Of a stretch of DNA of 64,000 nucleotides, positions 26,641 to 35,132 are shown one piece after another (positions within the stretch are counted from its first letter, which is position 1; each line of letters begins with the position of its first letter). A program made the translations under genes and the position numbers. Below the pieces are notes generated by a model, which worked only from the letters and a program-made list of their open reading frames with translations, did not search any database and was not told where the DNA came from. Source of the DNA: Echinicola soli (GTDB taxonomy: Bacteria > Bacteroidota > Bacteroidia > Cytophagales > Cyclobacteriaceae); NCBI RefSeq assembly GCF_006575665.1, contig NZ_CP041253.1, positions 2,076,001 to 2,140,000 of the forward strand. Direction: 5' to 3'.

Positions 26641-26693
26641 ATACAAAAAAGGCTTGGTTCAGATTCTATATCTGGCCCAAGCCTTTTTTGTAT
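26641..26693. terminator. Bidirectional terminator between convergent genes
   Basis: ATACAAAAAAGGCTTGG (26641-26657) and CCAAGCCTTTTTTGTAT (26677-26693) form a perfect 17-pair stem. A/T flanks on both arms allow it to stop transcription from the GroES-like gene and from the ABC exporter. Confidence 0.9.
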
Positions 26694-26711
26694 TTATACC
26701 TTATCGGTTAG

Positions 26712-28502
26712 TCATTTTTCCATTGTTTCACCCGACTGGGTTTGTTTTTCGTAGAGTTCGGCATAAACACCTTTTTTGGCCATTAATGCTTCATGTGAAC
26801 CCTCTTCCACTAATTCTCCATCGTCCAATACGATGATTTTGTCGGCCAGTTTGGCAGATGATACCCTGTGGGAAATGATGATGGATGTCCTGCCTACCAT
26901 GATGTCTTTGAGTGCGTTTAGAATGACATTTTCCGTTTTGGTGTCCACGGCAGAGAGGCAGTCGTCAAGCAATAAGATGGAAGGGTCCTTGGCAATGGCC
27001 CTTGCGATGGAAACCCGCTGTTTCTGTCCGCCGCTGAGTGTGATACCTCGTTCCCCCAGCCGTGTTTCAAATCCTGCGGGGAAGTCCATAATGTTTTGGT
27101 ACACATCAGCATCTTTGGCCGCCTGCTCCACTATTTCCTGTGGAATAGTGTCCAGTCCAAAGCCAATATTATTGGAAATACTATCGCTAAAAAGGAAGAC
27201 ATCCTGCGGTACATATCCGATGTTTTTGCGGAGATGGGAAATATCGTAAGCCTTTATGGGATGGTCGTCTACGATGATCTCGCCTGATGCGGGGTCGTAC
27301 ATCCTCATCAAGAGATTGGCGATGGTGGATTTTCCTGAGCCTGTAGTGCCGATAATGGCCAGTGATTCTCCCGATTGGATGGAGAAAGAAACGTTTTCCA
27401 AGGCTTTTATTCCCGAATCAGGATATTCAAAGGAAACATCTTTGAAGATTACCGTTCCCTGGATATTGTCGGTAAGCTGCTCATTACTGATGATGGTGTT
27501 TTTCTCATCTAGAAATTCATTGATCCTGGTTTGTGAGGCAGCGGCTCTCTGCACGATGCTCGTGATCCATCCTAGAGAGGTTACTGGCCAAGTCAGCATA
27601 TTGACATACAGGATAAATTCAGCGATAACCCCATAGCCAATAGTGCCTTCGATCACCTGATTGCCGCCTACATAAACGGTGATGATAGTGCTGATTCCCA
27701 CCAATCCCATGATCAACGGAAAAAACAGGGACTGGACTTTGGTGAGGCTGATGGATTTTTCTTTGTAATCTTCACTTGCTGCAGCAAAATTCTGGCTGCT
27801 GTCTTCTTCCCTTACAAATGCTTTGAGCACACGGATGCCAGAAAATGATTCCTGAACAAAGGTGCTTAGTCCGCTTAAGCTGCGTTGGATTTTTTCAGAG
27901 CGCTCATTGATCATGTTATTGACAATGTATATGCTTACAGAAAGCACAGGAAGCGGCAGCAATGAGTAAATGGTCAGAGGAACATTGACTGTGAGCATAT
28001 AGCCAATGACCAGTGGGAAGAGTACAAGTAGGTTGATGCCGTACATCAATGCAGGACCAAAATACATCCGGACCCGGCTTACGTCTTCGGTGATCCTGGC
28101 CATTAGGTCCCCGGTGCTGTTTTTTCTGTAAAAACTTAACGGTAACTGCTGGTAATGCGCAAAGATCTCATTTTTTAGGTCATACTCGATCAATCGGGAC
28201 ATTACGATGATCGTCTGCCTGATCAGAAAGAGGAAGAATCCCCGCAAGAAAGCCATTGCCAGAATCAGTATGCCAAAAACGAAAATAAAATCAAGGAAAG
28301 CTGAACGGATACTGTCCGTGCCTGCTCCTTGCTCAAACATCTGGTAAAAGCTGAAGCTTTCCACCACATAATCAATGGATACCCGCACCAGTTGAGCGGG
28401 AATCATGACGAAAATATTCGAAATGATCGTAAAGAGTATCCCCAAAAGGAGATATCCTTTATATTTATAGAGGTATTTATTCAGTCTCCAAAGTGAGCTC
28501 AC
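26712..28502 (-). CDS. ABC transporter, fused permease and ATPase (MsbA/MDR-like exporter)
   Basis: A 596-residue half-transporter that dimerises in the inner membrane and exports lipids or hydrophobic compounds. Residues about 1-320 hold six transmembrane helices (for example YLLLGILFTIISNIFVMIPA). The ATPase has Walker A IIGTTGSGKSTIANLL, Q-loop IGYVPQDVFLFSDSI, signature ITLSGGQKQRVSIARAIA, Walker B SILLLDDCLSAVD and H-loop IIISHRVSS. The Walker B has DD rather than DE at the catalytic glutamate position, so ATP turnover may be slow or the protein may act as an asymmetric partner. The start codon is GTG; no ATG is available upstream in frame. Confidence 0.92.
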   Translation of the reverse strand: MSSLWRLNKYLYKYKGYLLLGILFTIISNIFVMIPAQLVRVSIDYVVESFSFYQMFEQGAGTDSIRSAFLDFIFVFGILILAMAFLRGFFLFLIRQTIIVMSRLIEYDLKNEIFAHYQQLPLSFYRKNSTGDLMARITEDVSRVRMYFGPALMYGINLLVLFPLVIGYMLTVNVPLTIYSLLPLPVLSVSIYIVNNMINERSEKIQRSLSGLSTFVQESFSGIRVLKAFVREEDSSQNFAAASEDYKEKSISLTKVQSLFFPLIMGLVGISTIITVYVGGNQVIEGTIGYGVIAEFILYVNMLTWPVTSLGWITSIVQRAAASQTRINEFLDEKNTIISNEQLTDNIQGTVIFKDVSFEYPDSGIKALENVSFSIQSGESLAIIGTTGSGKSTIANLLMRMYDPASGEIIVDDHPIKAYDISHLRKNIGYVPQDVFLFSDSISNNIGFGLDTIPQEIVEQAAKDADVYQNIMDFPAGFETRLGERGITLSGGQKQRVSIARAIAKDPSILLLDDCLSAVDTKTENVILNALKDIMVGRTSIIISHRVSSAKLADKIIVLDDGELVEEGSHEALMAKKGVYAELYEKQTQSGETMEK

Positions 28503-28570
28503 GAAATAAAAATTTTTAAATAGTTAGTTTTGTTTTATAATAGTCTTTTTGTTAGCTTTATATAAGGATT

Positions 28571-28602
28571 CTTTAGAATTAAATTCTAAAGCGTTACCTT
28601 TG
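28571..28602 (+). promoter_or_regulatory. Leucine dehydrogenase promoter with an embedded palindromic operator candidate
   Basis: TTTAG (28572-28576) and TACCTTTG (28595-28602) form a Bacteroidota-type promoter with a 19-base spacer. A perfect 21-base palindrome, CTTTAGAATT-A-AATTCTAAAG (28571-28591), covers the upstream element and most of the spacer, an ideal place for a repressor. The binding protein is unknown. Confidence 0.65.
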
Positions 28603-28649
28603 TGGCAAGACTTACCCAAATATAACACAATCTAAACGTCAAAGTTCAA

Positions 28650-29750
28650 ATGATAGAGGTTAAAACAGAGGAAAAAGTAAAAGAAGCATCCATATATGGA
28701 CAGATCACTTCTTTAGGACATGAGCAATTGGTCATCTGCTATGATGAACCGACAGGCTTGAAAGCCATTATTGGTGTTCATAACACAGTACTGGGGCCTG
28801 CTTTGGGCGGAACCAGGATGTGGAATTATACTTCCGAACAGGAAGCCATTACTGATGTGTTACGTCTTTCAAGGGGGATGACCTTTAAAGCTGCCATTTC
28901 CGGCTTGAATATCGGGGGTGGAAAAGCGGTTATTATCGGTGATCCAAAGCTAAAGAATGAGGCATTTCTTCGAAGGTTTGGACGGTTTGTAGAGAGTCTT
29001 GGAGGCAGGTATATTACCGCTGAAGATGTAAACATGAAGACCAGGGACATGGAATATATCGCCATGGAGACTTCCCATGTTACCGGCCTTCCAGAAATCC
29101 ATGGTGGCGGTGGAGATCCTTCTCCTGTTACCGCGTACGGTGCCTATCTGGGAATGAAGGCAGCTGCCAAAAAGGCGTTTGGAAATGATGCACTGAGCGG
29201 CAAAAAAGTGGCTGTTCAGGGGATCGGACAGGTCGGAAGACACTTGATAGACCACTTGGTGAAGGAAGGTGCGGATATTTATGTCACTGATATTTTCGAG
29301 GACAGGCTGAAAGAAGTGGCCGAAGCTACGGGTGCCACTGTGGTGGCTCCTGATGAAATCTATGACGTAAACATGGATATTTATGCCCCTTGTGCGCTTG
29401 GTGCTACTGTGAATGATCAAACAATAGATCGATTAAAGTGTTCAGTGATTGCTGGAGCGGCAAACAACCAGCTGGAAGATGAGCAAAAGCACGGCAAGTT
29501 GTTATTGGACAGAGGTGTCGTGTATGCTCCCGACTTCCTGATCAATGCCGGCGGACTGATCAATGTTTATGCAGAGTACCTTGGTGGGTACAACAGGGAG
29601 GCGGCCTACCAGCAGGCTGAAAAGATCTATGACACTTGTCTGGCGATTCTCAGTAAGTCAGAGAAAGAAAGTATTCCTGCGCAGCAAGCGGCGATCGAGC
29701 TGGCTTGGAACAGGATTCAAAGCATTGGGAAAGTGAAGTCGTCTTATTGA
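28650..29750 (+). CDS. Leucine/branched-chain amino acid dehydrogenase (Glu/Leu/Phe/Val family)
   Basis: This 366-residue NAD-dependent enzyme reversibly deaminates leucine, valine or isoleucine to the 2-oxo acid. The catalytic domain shows LGPALGGTRMWNY, LSRGMTFKAAISGLNIGGGK (with the substrate-binding lysine in GGGKAVI) and YITAEDVNMKTRDMEYI. The NAD domain has KVAVQGIGQVGRHLIDHLVK (GxGxxG). The C-terminal ADFLINAGGLINV segment is family-typical. It could feed the branched-chain 2-oxoacid dehydrogenase E1 encoded at 20.6 kb, so the two together fit branched-chain amino acid catabolism or branched fatty acid precursor supply. Its promoter carries a palindrome. Confidence 0.92.
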   Translation: MIEVKTEEKVKEASIYGQITSLGHEQLVICYDEPTGLKAIIGVHNTVLGPALGGTRMWNYTSEQEAITDVLRLSRGMTFKAAISGLNIGGGKAVIIGDPKLKNEAFLRRFGRFVESLGGRYITAEDVNMKTRDMEYIAMETSHVTGLPEIHGGGGDPSPVTAYGAYLGMKAAAKKAFGNDALSGKKVAVQGIGQVGRHLIDHLVKEGADIYVTDIFEDRLKEVAEATGATVVAPDEIYDVNMDIYAPCALGATVNDQTIDRLKCSVIAGAANNQLEDEQKHGKLLLDRGVVYAPDFLINAGGLINVYAEYLGGYNREAAYQQAEKIYDTCLAILSKSEKESIPAQQAAIELAWNRIQSIGKVKSSY

Positions 29751-29802
29751 GTTAAATGTCAATATCTTTCAGGGAGATGTGAATTGAGCTCTGACCGTCA
29801 AA

Positions 29803-29835
29803 AGGTCCCGTAGTGATAATGCGGGACCTCTTTTT
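29803..29835 (+). terminator. Terminator of the leucine dehydrogenase gene
   Basis: AGGTCCCG (29803-29810) and CGGGACCT (29822-29829) pair around an 11-base loop and are followed by CTTTTT. Confidence 0.8.
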
Positions 29836-29847
29836 GGTGTGATATGA

Positions 29848-30105
29848 CGCAGGTTTCTGGTTCTGTCCTTATTTTGTTACCAATACCATGATCAGATTAT
29901 CCCAATTGAGATAAAATCAGGTTCTACCGGAAAACTAACGTCACTTTATCAATTTATAGAACAAGCGGGTCATCCGTATGTACGCCGGAAACTTTTGAGT
30001 AGAAGAGCCCCGGCCAAGGGAAAGTCGTACTTGTTGATAAACCTACCGTATTATGCGGGAACGAGATTGCCGCGTATATCTAATATTTTTATATCCAACT
30101 TTTAA
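29848..30105 (+). pseudogene. Remnant: C-terminal end of a DUF4143-type AAA ATPase
   Basis: This apparently empty gap reads through in one frame, without any ATG, as CYQYHDQIIPIEIKSG, then STGKLTSLYQFIEQAGHPY, and finally GKSYLLINLPYYAGTRLP. These match the C-terminal nuclease-like DUF4143 domain of a widespread family of ATP-binding proteins (typical IEIKSG, LHQFIE, HPYAVR, LINLPYY). Between them the family sequence continues in another frame as YAGNF, stop, VEE, so at least one frameshift pair and a stop codon have accumulated. Only about 70 codons remain; the ATPase part is absent. The call is based on recognising the conserved pieces. Confidence 0.65.
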
Positions 30106-30154
30106 TCAAAATGCAATGGAACATAAATTCCGTGCATTTGGTTTTTTTATTTAA

Positions 30155-30162
30155 TAACTTTG
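30155..30162 (+). promoter_or_regulatory. Putative -7 element of the nusB operon promoter
   Basis: TAACTTTG matches TAnnTTTG 80 bases upstream of the nusB start. A TTTG at 30137-30140 is closer than usual (14 bases), so the upstream element is uncertain. Confidence 0.45.
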
Positions 30163-30242
30163 CGAGTAAATGTACAGAAGGGGGGCAACTTAATGGCCTC
30201 ACTGATAAACCAAATCAAAATTACGTTCTTTATATTCAGGTA

Positions 30243-31427
30243 ATGTTAAATAGAAGAATTCTCAGAGTAAAGGCTTTCCAAAGTTTGTATGCTTACGAGC
30301 AGAGCAAGGCTTCCAATCTCAACCTAGCCAAGGATTATGTTAGAGAGGCTTTTCAGCCAGATCTGAACAGTATGGAAGTGCAGGACAAAGGTCAGCTACG
30401 GAAGGATGCCGAAGAAACCATCACCCTCTTTTCCAAAAACCTGAACAATAAAGCGTTGATCGCTTCTGGAGATTATGCCACTAAGGTCAAATCAGAAGCC
30501 ATCAAGGCCATTAATCTCTACCATCAGAAAAACCAAAAGGACTTGGATTTTCTCCGTAATAACATGGTGGATGCGGCCGAGAGTATTCCAGAGCTATACC
30601 TTACGGCCATCCAGATGCTTATTGGGTTTAGTGAGCATGTCCGGCGGGAATATGGACGTAAGCGAAAGCTTAACCAAGAGCAAGTTTCGTCCGTAAGCGG
30701 AGAGCTAAACCTTGCCAATAATAAGGTGATAAGCTTCTTGAAAGAGGCTCCGGACTTTACTACCGCCAGTATTCGCCAGCAGGCAGATGTGGCAGATATG
30801 GAGCTGGAGATCCAAGAGTGGTATCGTGAGTATGTAAAACCTTGGGAGCGCTACCAAGCGTATATGCAGCTAAGCGAGCCGACATTGGAAGAGGATTTGG
30901 ATATATTGATGGACCTGACCAAGAAGATTCTTTTCAAAACCGACGCGATTCTTAGCAGTTTTTCAGAAAAGGACCTTAGCTGGACAGAAAATAAGGCGGT
31001 GGTGAGAAGTTTGGCAATCAAAGTACTGAAAAATGTACTGGAAGTAGAAAATAAGGAAGATTACAGTCTTCCCGAAATTGCCATAAACTGGGAAGAGGAT
31101 AAGGAATTTTTTCAAAATATCTTTAACTTGACCATTGAAAGTGACGAGGCAAATAGGAAGTTGATAGCGGAAAAGACCAAAAACTGGGATATTGAGCGAA
31201 TTGCCTCTACGGATAAGATTATTATTTCAATGGCGGTCACAGAGATGTTATTTTTCCCAAGTATCCCTGTGAAAGTAACCATCAATGAGTATATTGATAT
31301 TTCAAAAACGTACAGTACGCCTAAAAGTAAGCAATTTGTCAACGGTTTACTGGATGTGTTAGCCAAAGAGCTAACCGATCAGGGGAAAATCCGTAAAAGT
31401 GGCAGAGGGCTTTTGGACAACAAATAA
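30243..31427 (+). CDS. nusB: Transcription antitermination factor NusB (long Bacteroidota form)
   Basis: The 394-residue protein has a NusB domain that binds the boxA RNA with S10 during rRNA transcription. The start MLNRRILRVKAFQSLYAYEQ is the usual N-terminus of this lineage. The C-terminal third contains the classical NusB core: WDIERIASTDKIIISMAVTE, FFPSIPVKVTINEYIDISKT and TPKSKQFVNGLLDVLAKEL. E. coli NusB is about 140 residues; the additional 250 residues of helical sequence are normal in Bacteroidota. The frame opens 44 codons earlier, but that part includes the promoter. It heads an operon with ytxH, DUF1573, yajC, ybbR and coaE. Confidence 0.92.
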   Translation: MLNRRILRVKAFQSLYAYEQSKASNLNLAKDYVREAFQPDLNSMEVQDKGQLRKDAEETITLFSKNLNNKALIASGDYATKVKSEAIKAINLYHQKNQKDLDFLRNNMVDAAESIPELYLTAIQMLIGFSEHVRREYGRKRKLNQEQVSSVSGELNLANNKVISFLKEAPDFTTASIRQQADVADMELEIQEWYREYVKPWERYQAYMQLSEPTLEEDLDILMDLTKKILFKTDAILSSFSEKDLSWTENKAVVRSLAIKVLKNVLEVENKEDYSLPEIAINWEEDKEFFQNIFNLTIESDEANRKLIAEKTKNWDIERIASTDKIIISMAVTEMLFFPSIPVKVTINEYIDISKTYSTPKSKQFVNGLLDVLAKELTDQGKIRKSGRGLLDNK

Positions 31428-31440
31428 ACATTATTTAACT

Positions 31441-31743
31441 ATGAGCAAACAGAGTAATTCGATTTTGGCTTTCGTACTCGGTGCTGGTGTGGGTGCTGCA
31501 TTCGGGGTTTTATTTGCACCTGATTCAGGTAACAATACTAGGGATAAGCTGTCCTATCAGCTGTCAAAATATAAGGCAGAACTGGAAGATATTATCCAAG
31601 ACCTGATGAAAGGAAAGGACCTCCCGCTGAATGAAGCTAAATCAGAGGGGAAAAAAGTGATTACCGACGCGAAAAATAAAGCAGAAAACCTGCTGACAGA
31701 TGTCAATAAGCTTATTGACCAGATCAATAAAGAAAATAACTAA
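31441..31743 (+). CDS. YtxH domain-containing small membrane protein
   Basis: This 101-residue protein has one transmembrane helix near the N-terminus (SILAFVLGAGVGAAFGVLFA, about 6-25), followed by PDSGNNTRDKLS. That is the YtxH family signature (GxxxGxxxGxLFAPxxGxxTR). The rest is a charged, helical, probably coiled-coil cytoplasmic tail. Related proteins are linked to general stress in Bacillus; no precise function is known. Translation starts at MSKQSN, 14 bases after nusB. It is the second gene of the nusB operon. Confidence 0.85.
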   Translation: MSKQSNSILAFVLGAGVGAAFGVLFAPDSGNNTRDKLSYQLSKYKAELEDIIQDLMKGKDLPLNEAKSEGKKVITDAKNKAENLLTDVNKLIDQINKENN

Positions 31744-31755
31744 CCGTTTTAAGTT

Positions 31756-32292
31756 ATGAAATATTCATTCTTACCTGCAATTCTACTTGCAGGTTCTCTT
31801 TTTGTTGGTGGATGTGATAGCAAAAACAAAGAGAAAATAGAAGAGTTGGAGCAGAAGATCGCCCAGCTGGAGCAAAGCCAAACCGCCCAGCCTAAGCAGC
31901 CTTCCAATGTACAGAGTGTAGCCAAAATAGACCCGTCTACCTTGGGCAAGTTTAAATTTGATGATATGCAATTTGACTTTGGTGCTATTGACCAGGGCAA
32001 AGTAGTGGAGCATACATTTACCTTTACCAATGACGGTCAGTCTCCACTGATTATCTCTAATGTACAGGCATCATGTGGGTGTACTACGCCCGATTGGAGC
32101 AAAAAGCCTGTCAAGCCCGGGGAAGAGGGCCATGTGAAGGTGAGGTTTAATTCTGCCAATAAATCAGGTGCACAAAGCCCTACGGTGACGATCACTGCCA
32201 ATACCTCTCCAAGCATCACCAAGCTTAAACTAAAAGGAACCGTAAACACAAACAATACCGCCAGTAATGTAGCTGGGCCAGTGAAAAAGTAG
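31756..32292 (+). CDS. DUF1573 domain lipoprotein
   Basis: This 178-residue lipoprotein has MKYSFLPAILLAGSLFVGGC ending in a lipobox (C20). A short coiled coil rich in E and Q follows (KEKIEELEQKIAQLEQSQ). The DUF1573 domain (about 55-160) has MQFDFGAIDQGKVVEHTFTF, NVQASCGCTTPDWSKKPVKP and GEEGHVKVRFNSANKSG. It is an immunoglobulin-like fold with a CGCT motif, common in Bacteroidota and of unknown role. It sits on the periplasmic side of a membrane, between YtxH and YajC. Confidence 0.88.
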   Translation: MKYSFLPAILLAGSLFVGGCDSKNKEKIEELEQKIAQLEQSQTAQPKQPSNVQSVAKIDPSTLGKFKFDDMQFDFGAIDQGKVVEHTFTFTNDGQSPLIISNVQASCGCTTPDWSKKPVKPGEEGHVKVRFNSANKSGAQSPTVTITANTSPSITKLKLKGTVNTNNTASNVAGPVKK

Positions 32293-32294
32293 CC

Positions 32295-32615
32295 ATGACC
32301 AATACAATTTTATTACAAGCGCAAGGAGCCGGAGGCAGCGGCATTATGGGACAAGTATTCCTTTTTGGAGGAATTATCCTGATCATGTATTTCTTTATGA
32401 TCAGACCTCAGCAAAAGAAACAAAAAGACGCCAAGAACTTTATAGAGTCCATTAAAAAAGGAGACCAAGTGGTGACCATTGGCGGTATTCACGGAAAAGT
32501 GTATGCCATAGAAGGGGAAACTGTCCTGATTGAGCTGGACAAGGGCTTGAAAATAAAAGTAGAAAAATCAGCCGTGTCAGCGGAATTTTCCAAAAAATCC
32601 AGTGGTACTAAATAA
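32295..32615 (+). CDS. yajC: Sec translocon accessory subunit YajC
   Basis: The 106-residue inner-membrane protein associates with SecDF and the SecYEG translocon. One transmembrane helix is followed by the conserved segment ILIMYFFMIRPQQKKQKDAK. A small cytoplasmic domain comes next (SIKKGDQVVTIGGIHGKVYA) and ends in basic residues. It begins two bases after the DUF1573 stop, so translation is probably coupled. Position next to ybbR and coaE is usual in Bacteroidota. Confidence 0.95.
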   Translation: MTNTILLQAQGAGGSGIMGQVFLFGGIILIMYFFMIRPQQKKQKDAKNFIESIKKGDQVVTIGGIHGKVYAIEGETVLIELDKGLKIKVEKSAVSAEFSKKSSGTK

Positions 32616-32624
32616 GTCGGGGTC

Positions 32625-33596
32625 TTGAACAGATTTCAAAAATACTTCGGTAAGTTAAAGAAAAATAAAACTTCTGATATCAAAGTGGTGGTCCTCTGTG
32701 TTATAGCGGCCACCACTTTTTGGGTTTTAAATGCCCTCAATAAAGATAATTATGTAACGGTGGTCGATTTCCCGATCGCCTTTCAGTATAATTCGGAGGA
32801 GTATATGGCCATCGAAGAGCTTCCCTCCGAAATCCGAATCGAAATCAATGGTAACGGCTGGGATCTTTTTAGGAAGTATTTCAATTTTAATGTGACGCCA
32901 TTTAATATAGAATTGACCAATCCTGATGAAAGGGACTATTTGCTTTCTTCGGAGTACCGACGAAATTTAGGGGAAATACTAGAGCCAACCAATTTGGTGT
33001 CTATCTTGACGGACAGTCTGAAATTTGACTTTGATAAAATTGTCGAGCATCAAACCGAAATTGCCCTGGATACCGCAGGGATGGCCTTGGCACCTCATCA
33101 CCAGTTTGAGGGAGACATTGCTTGGGATCCTGTGAATGTGATGTTGAAGGGGGCAGAGAGCAAAGTGGAGGAATTGGGAAGAGAATTGATGCTCACCCTT
33201 GATGAAAAAGAGATAGGGGATGATTTTGACCAATATGTGCCCATAGTACTTCCTGAGCGATACACGTCTTTTGTAAGTGTCGAGCCGAAAACAATCCATG
33301 TTCAGTTTGACGTTGTAGCTTTTTTGGAAGGGAATAAACGTTTAAAGCTGAGAAAGGTCAATTTCCCTGAAAATGTAAGCCTCGATAATGACCTTAATTC
33401 TGTATTGATGAGTTATCGTGTGGACGAAAGAGAAGTGGAGTCGTTGAGGGAATTGGAGTTAGAGGCGGTCATAGATTACAGGAAAAGGAATAGTGACGAT
33501 AGTACCGTAGTCCTGGAAGTGAAAGAAATGCCTGATTATATCAATTCAGTAGAGATAGAACCAAATACATTCAAATTAATATATGCAAAGCCCTAG
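32625..33596 (+). CDS. YbbR-like domain protein (CdaR family)
   Basis: A 323-residue membrane protein with one N-terminal helix (about 20-38, IKVVVLCVIAATTFWVLNAL). Extracytoplasmic YbbR-like beta domains follow, such as TVVDFPIAFQYNSEEYMAI and LPSEIRIEINGNGWDLFRKY. In Firmicutes, CdaR controls the cyclic-di-AMP synthase CdaA; no cdaA is in this window, so that link is only family knowledge. The first codon is TTG (32625); no ATG in frame precedes the transmembrane helix. Its 3' end overlaps coaE by 14 bases. Confidence 0.85.
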   Translation: MNRFQKYFGKLKKNKTSDIKVVVLCVIAATTFWVLNALNKDNYVTVVDFPIAFQYNSEEYMAIEELPSEIRIEINGNGWDLFRKYFNFNVTPFNIELTNPDERDYLLSSEYRRNLGEILEPTNLVSILTDSLKFDFDKIVEHQTEIALDTAGMALAPHHQFEGDIAWDPVNVMLKGAESKVEELGRELMLTLDEKEIGDDFDQYVPIVLPERYTSFVSVEPKTIHVQFDVVAFLEGNKRLKLRKVNFPENVSLDNDLNSVLMSYRVDEREVESLRELELEAVIDYRKRNSDDSTVVLEVKEMPDYINSVEIEPNTFKLIYAKP

Positions 33597-34188
33597 GCCC
33601 ATATTGGTAGGGATTACAGGGGGGATTGGTGCAGGGAAAAGCACCGCCGCCAAGATTTTTCAAACACTTGGCATTCCCGTGTATTATGCAGATGATCGTG
33701 CAAAATGGCTCATGGCCAATTCCGAAGAGCTCGTAAGGCAAATCAGGGCCCAATTTGGCAAGGAGTCCTACTTTGAAGATGGAAGGCTGAACAGGGAATT
33801 TCTAGCAGACAAAGTGTTTTCAGATCAGGAACAGACCAAACTGATCAACGGGCTGGTACACCCGGCAGTGAAGAGAGATTTTGAAGCTTGGGCTGCCGTG
33901 CAAGATACCCCGTATGTGTTAAAGGAAGCGGCGTTGCTCTTTGAAACAGGGGCTTATAAGGACCTGGATCAAGTGATCAATGTTTTTGCCCCGGTGGATT
34001 TACGGATTTCACGTGTGCTGGCAAGGGATTCCCATCGATCAAAGGGCCAGGTTGAAGCCATCATGGAGCGGCAAATGTCGGATTCCCAAAAAAATAAATT
34101 AGCTGATTTTACCCTTTCCAATAAGGAAAATCAACTGCTGATTCCCCAGGTATTGGAGATTCATAAGGCTTTGTCGAAGAAGGATTAA
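33583..34188 (+). CDS. coaE: Dephospho-CoA kinase
   Basis: A 201-residue enzyme for the last step of coenzyme A synthesis (phosphorylation of the 3'-hydroxyl of dephospho-CoA). The P-loop is GITGGIGAGKSTAAKIFQTL (about 9-28). The CoA-domain features IPVYYADDRAKWLM, then LVHPAVKRDFEAWA and VLKEAALLFETGAYKDLDQV, are all diagnostic. Length is normal. It overlaps the ybbR end by 14 bases and closes the operon begun by nusB; the next gene is convergent. Confidence 0.96.
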   Translation: MQSPRPILVGITGGIGAGKSTAAKIFQTLGIPVYYADDRAKWLMANSEELVRQIRAQFGKESYFEDGRLNREFLADKVFSDQEQTKLINGLVHPAVKRDFEAWAAVQDTPYVLKEAALLFETGAYKDLDQVINVFAPVDLRISRVLARDSHRSKGQVEAIMERQMSDSQKNKLADFTLSNKENQLLIPQVLEIHKALSKKD

Positions 34189-34218
34189 GGGAATGGTAGC
34201 ATGAAAGAGGGTAGTCTA

Positions 34219-34461
34219 CTATATGTCCAAGTTAATCTGGTCAAGATAGAATTTCATACGGGTATGATCTTGGTTTAGAAAATCAATTTTATCGATCTTG
34301 TCAAGTTTGTGGTTATAGAAAACCTCGATGTATTCATTTTCGAGAAGATATAAATTCACCTTGTGCGCATAGTATCTGATCCCTACTACAAAAGTGCCTT
34401 CTGTATATAGCTTGTGGATCTTTTTGTGCAAAGGTAGTTTTTTGAAGTCTTCTCTAATCAT
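34219..34461 (-). CDS. Small conserved hypothetical protein
   Basis: An 80-residue cytoplasmic protein (MIREDFKKLPLHKKIHKLYT...) rich in aromatic and charged residues, with FVVGIRYYAHKVNLYLLENE, then YIEVFYNHKLDKIDKIDFL. I recognise it as a small conserved type in Bacteroidota (short beta-rich, no transmembrane part) but no function is known. It is convergent with coaE, separated by about 30 bases, and its upstream side faces the NlpC/P60 gene. Confidence 0.7.
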   Translation of the reverse strand: MIREDFKKLPLHKKIHKLYTEGTFVVGIRYYAHKVNLYLLENEYIEVFYNHKLDKIDKIDFLNQDHTRMKFYLDQINLDI

Positions 34462-34628
34462 CTTGTATTCAGTCTTTTGGAGCAGGTGCTCAGCAAGAAG
34501 CTATAAATCTATAAACCTATTGTTTGAAGTTCAAGTTTCAGGGAAGGATTATTTATTTTCATTTTTCGGGAAATCCCATGGAGTGCAAAGTTGCATCATG
34601 TCTTATACTTAATTATAATTGAGAAAAT

Positions 34629-35132
34629 TTGAAGATATTCATGAGCAAGTATTTCGTCCAACGCCCAAGCACCACACTGATTTTTATCTGCTCGCTAATG
34701 GCAGCGGTAGTTTTCAGTTCCTGCTCAGCATCCAAGAAGGCTTACCGAAAAAATGTCAGCACGGTAATCCAAACCGCCAAATCATACAGAGGGACTCCTT
34801 ACCGTTATGGGGGTACCACGCGTTCGGGGATGGACTGTTCGGCCCTGCTCTACCTTTCCTTTCAGCGTGTCGGTATCCAGCTTCCCAGAAGCTCCTCCGC
34901 ACAAAGTAAAGTCGGTAAGAAAGTTTCAAAACGAAAGCTGGAAAAAGGGGACGTGGTGTTTTTTGCTACCGGGAGGCGTAAAAATAAGGTGACGCATGCC
35001 GGAATAGTGACCGATAAGGGGAGGCGAGGGATTCAGTTTATTCATTCTTCCTCGTCACTAGGGGTGACAGAGGATAATCTGTCCTCTGGTTACTGGAAGC
35101 CAAGGTTTGTCAGGGCAAGAAGGTATTTATAA
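34629..35132 (+). CDS. NlpC/P60 (C40) cell-wall peptidase, lipoprotein
   Basis: A 167-residue periplasmic endopeptidase that cleaves peptidoglycan stem peptides. A long signal peptide ends in the lipobox VVFSSC (cysteine at about 32). The catalytic triad is visible: cysteine in GTTRSGMDCSALLYLSFQRV, histidine in KVTHAGIVTDKG, and a second histidine in GIQFIHSSSSLGV. The chosen start (34629) gives a longer pre-sequence; MSKYFVQRP at 34641 is an alternative. Small lipoproteins of this type often work in wall growth or turnover. It appears to be a single gene. Confidence 0.9.
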   Translation: MKIFMSKYFVQRPSTTLIFICSLMAAVVFSSCSASKKAYRKNVSTVIQTAKSYRGTPYRYGGTTRSGMDCSALLYLSFQRVGIQLPRSSSAQSKVGKKVSKRKLEKGDVVFFATGRRKNKVTHAGIVTDKGRRGIQFIHSSSSLGVTEDNLSSGYWKPRFVRARRYL

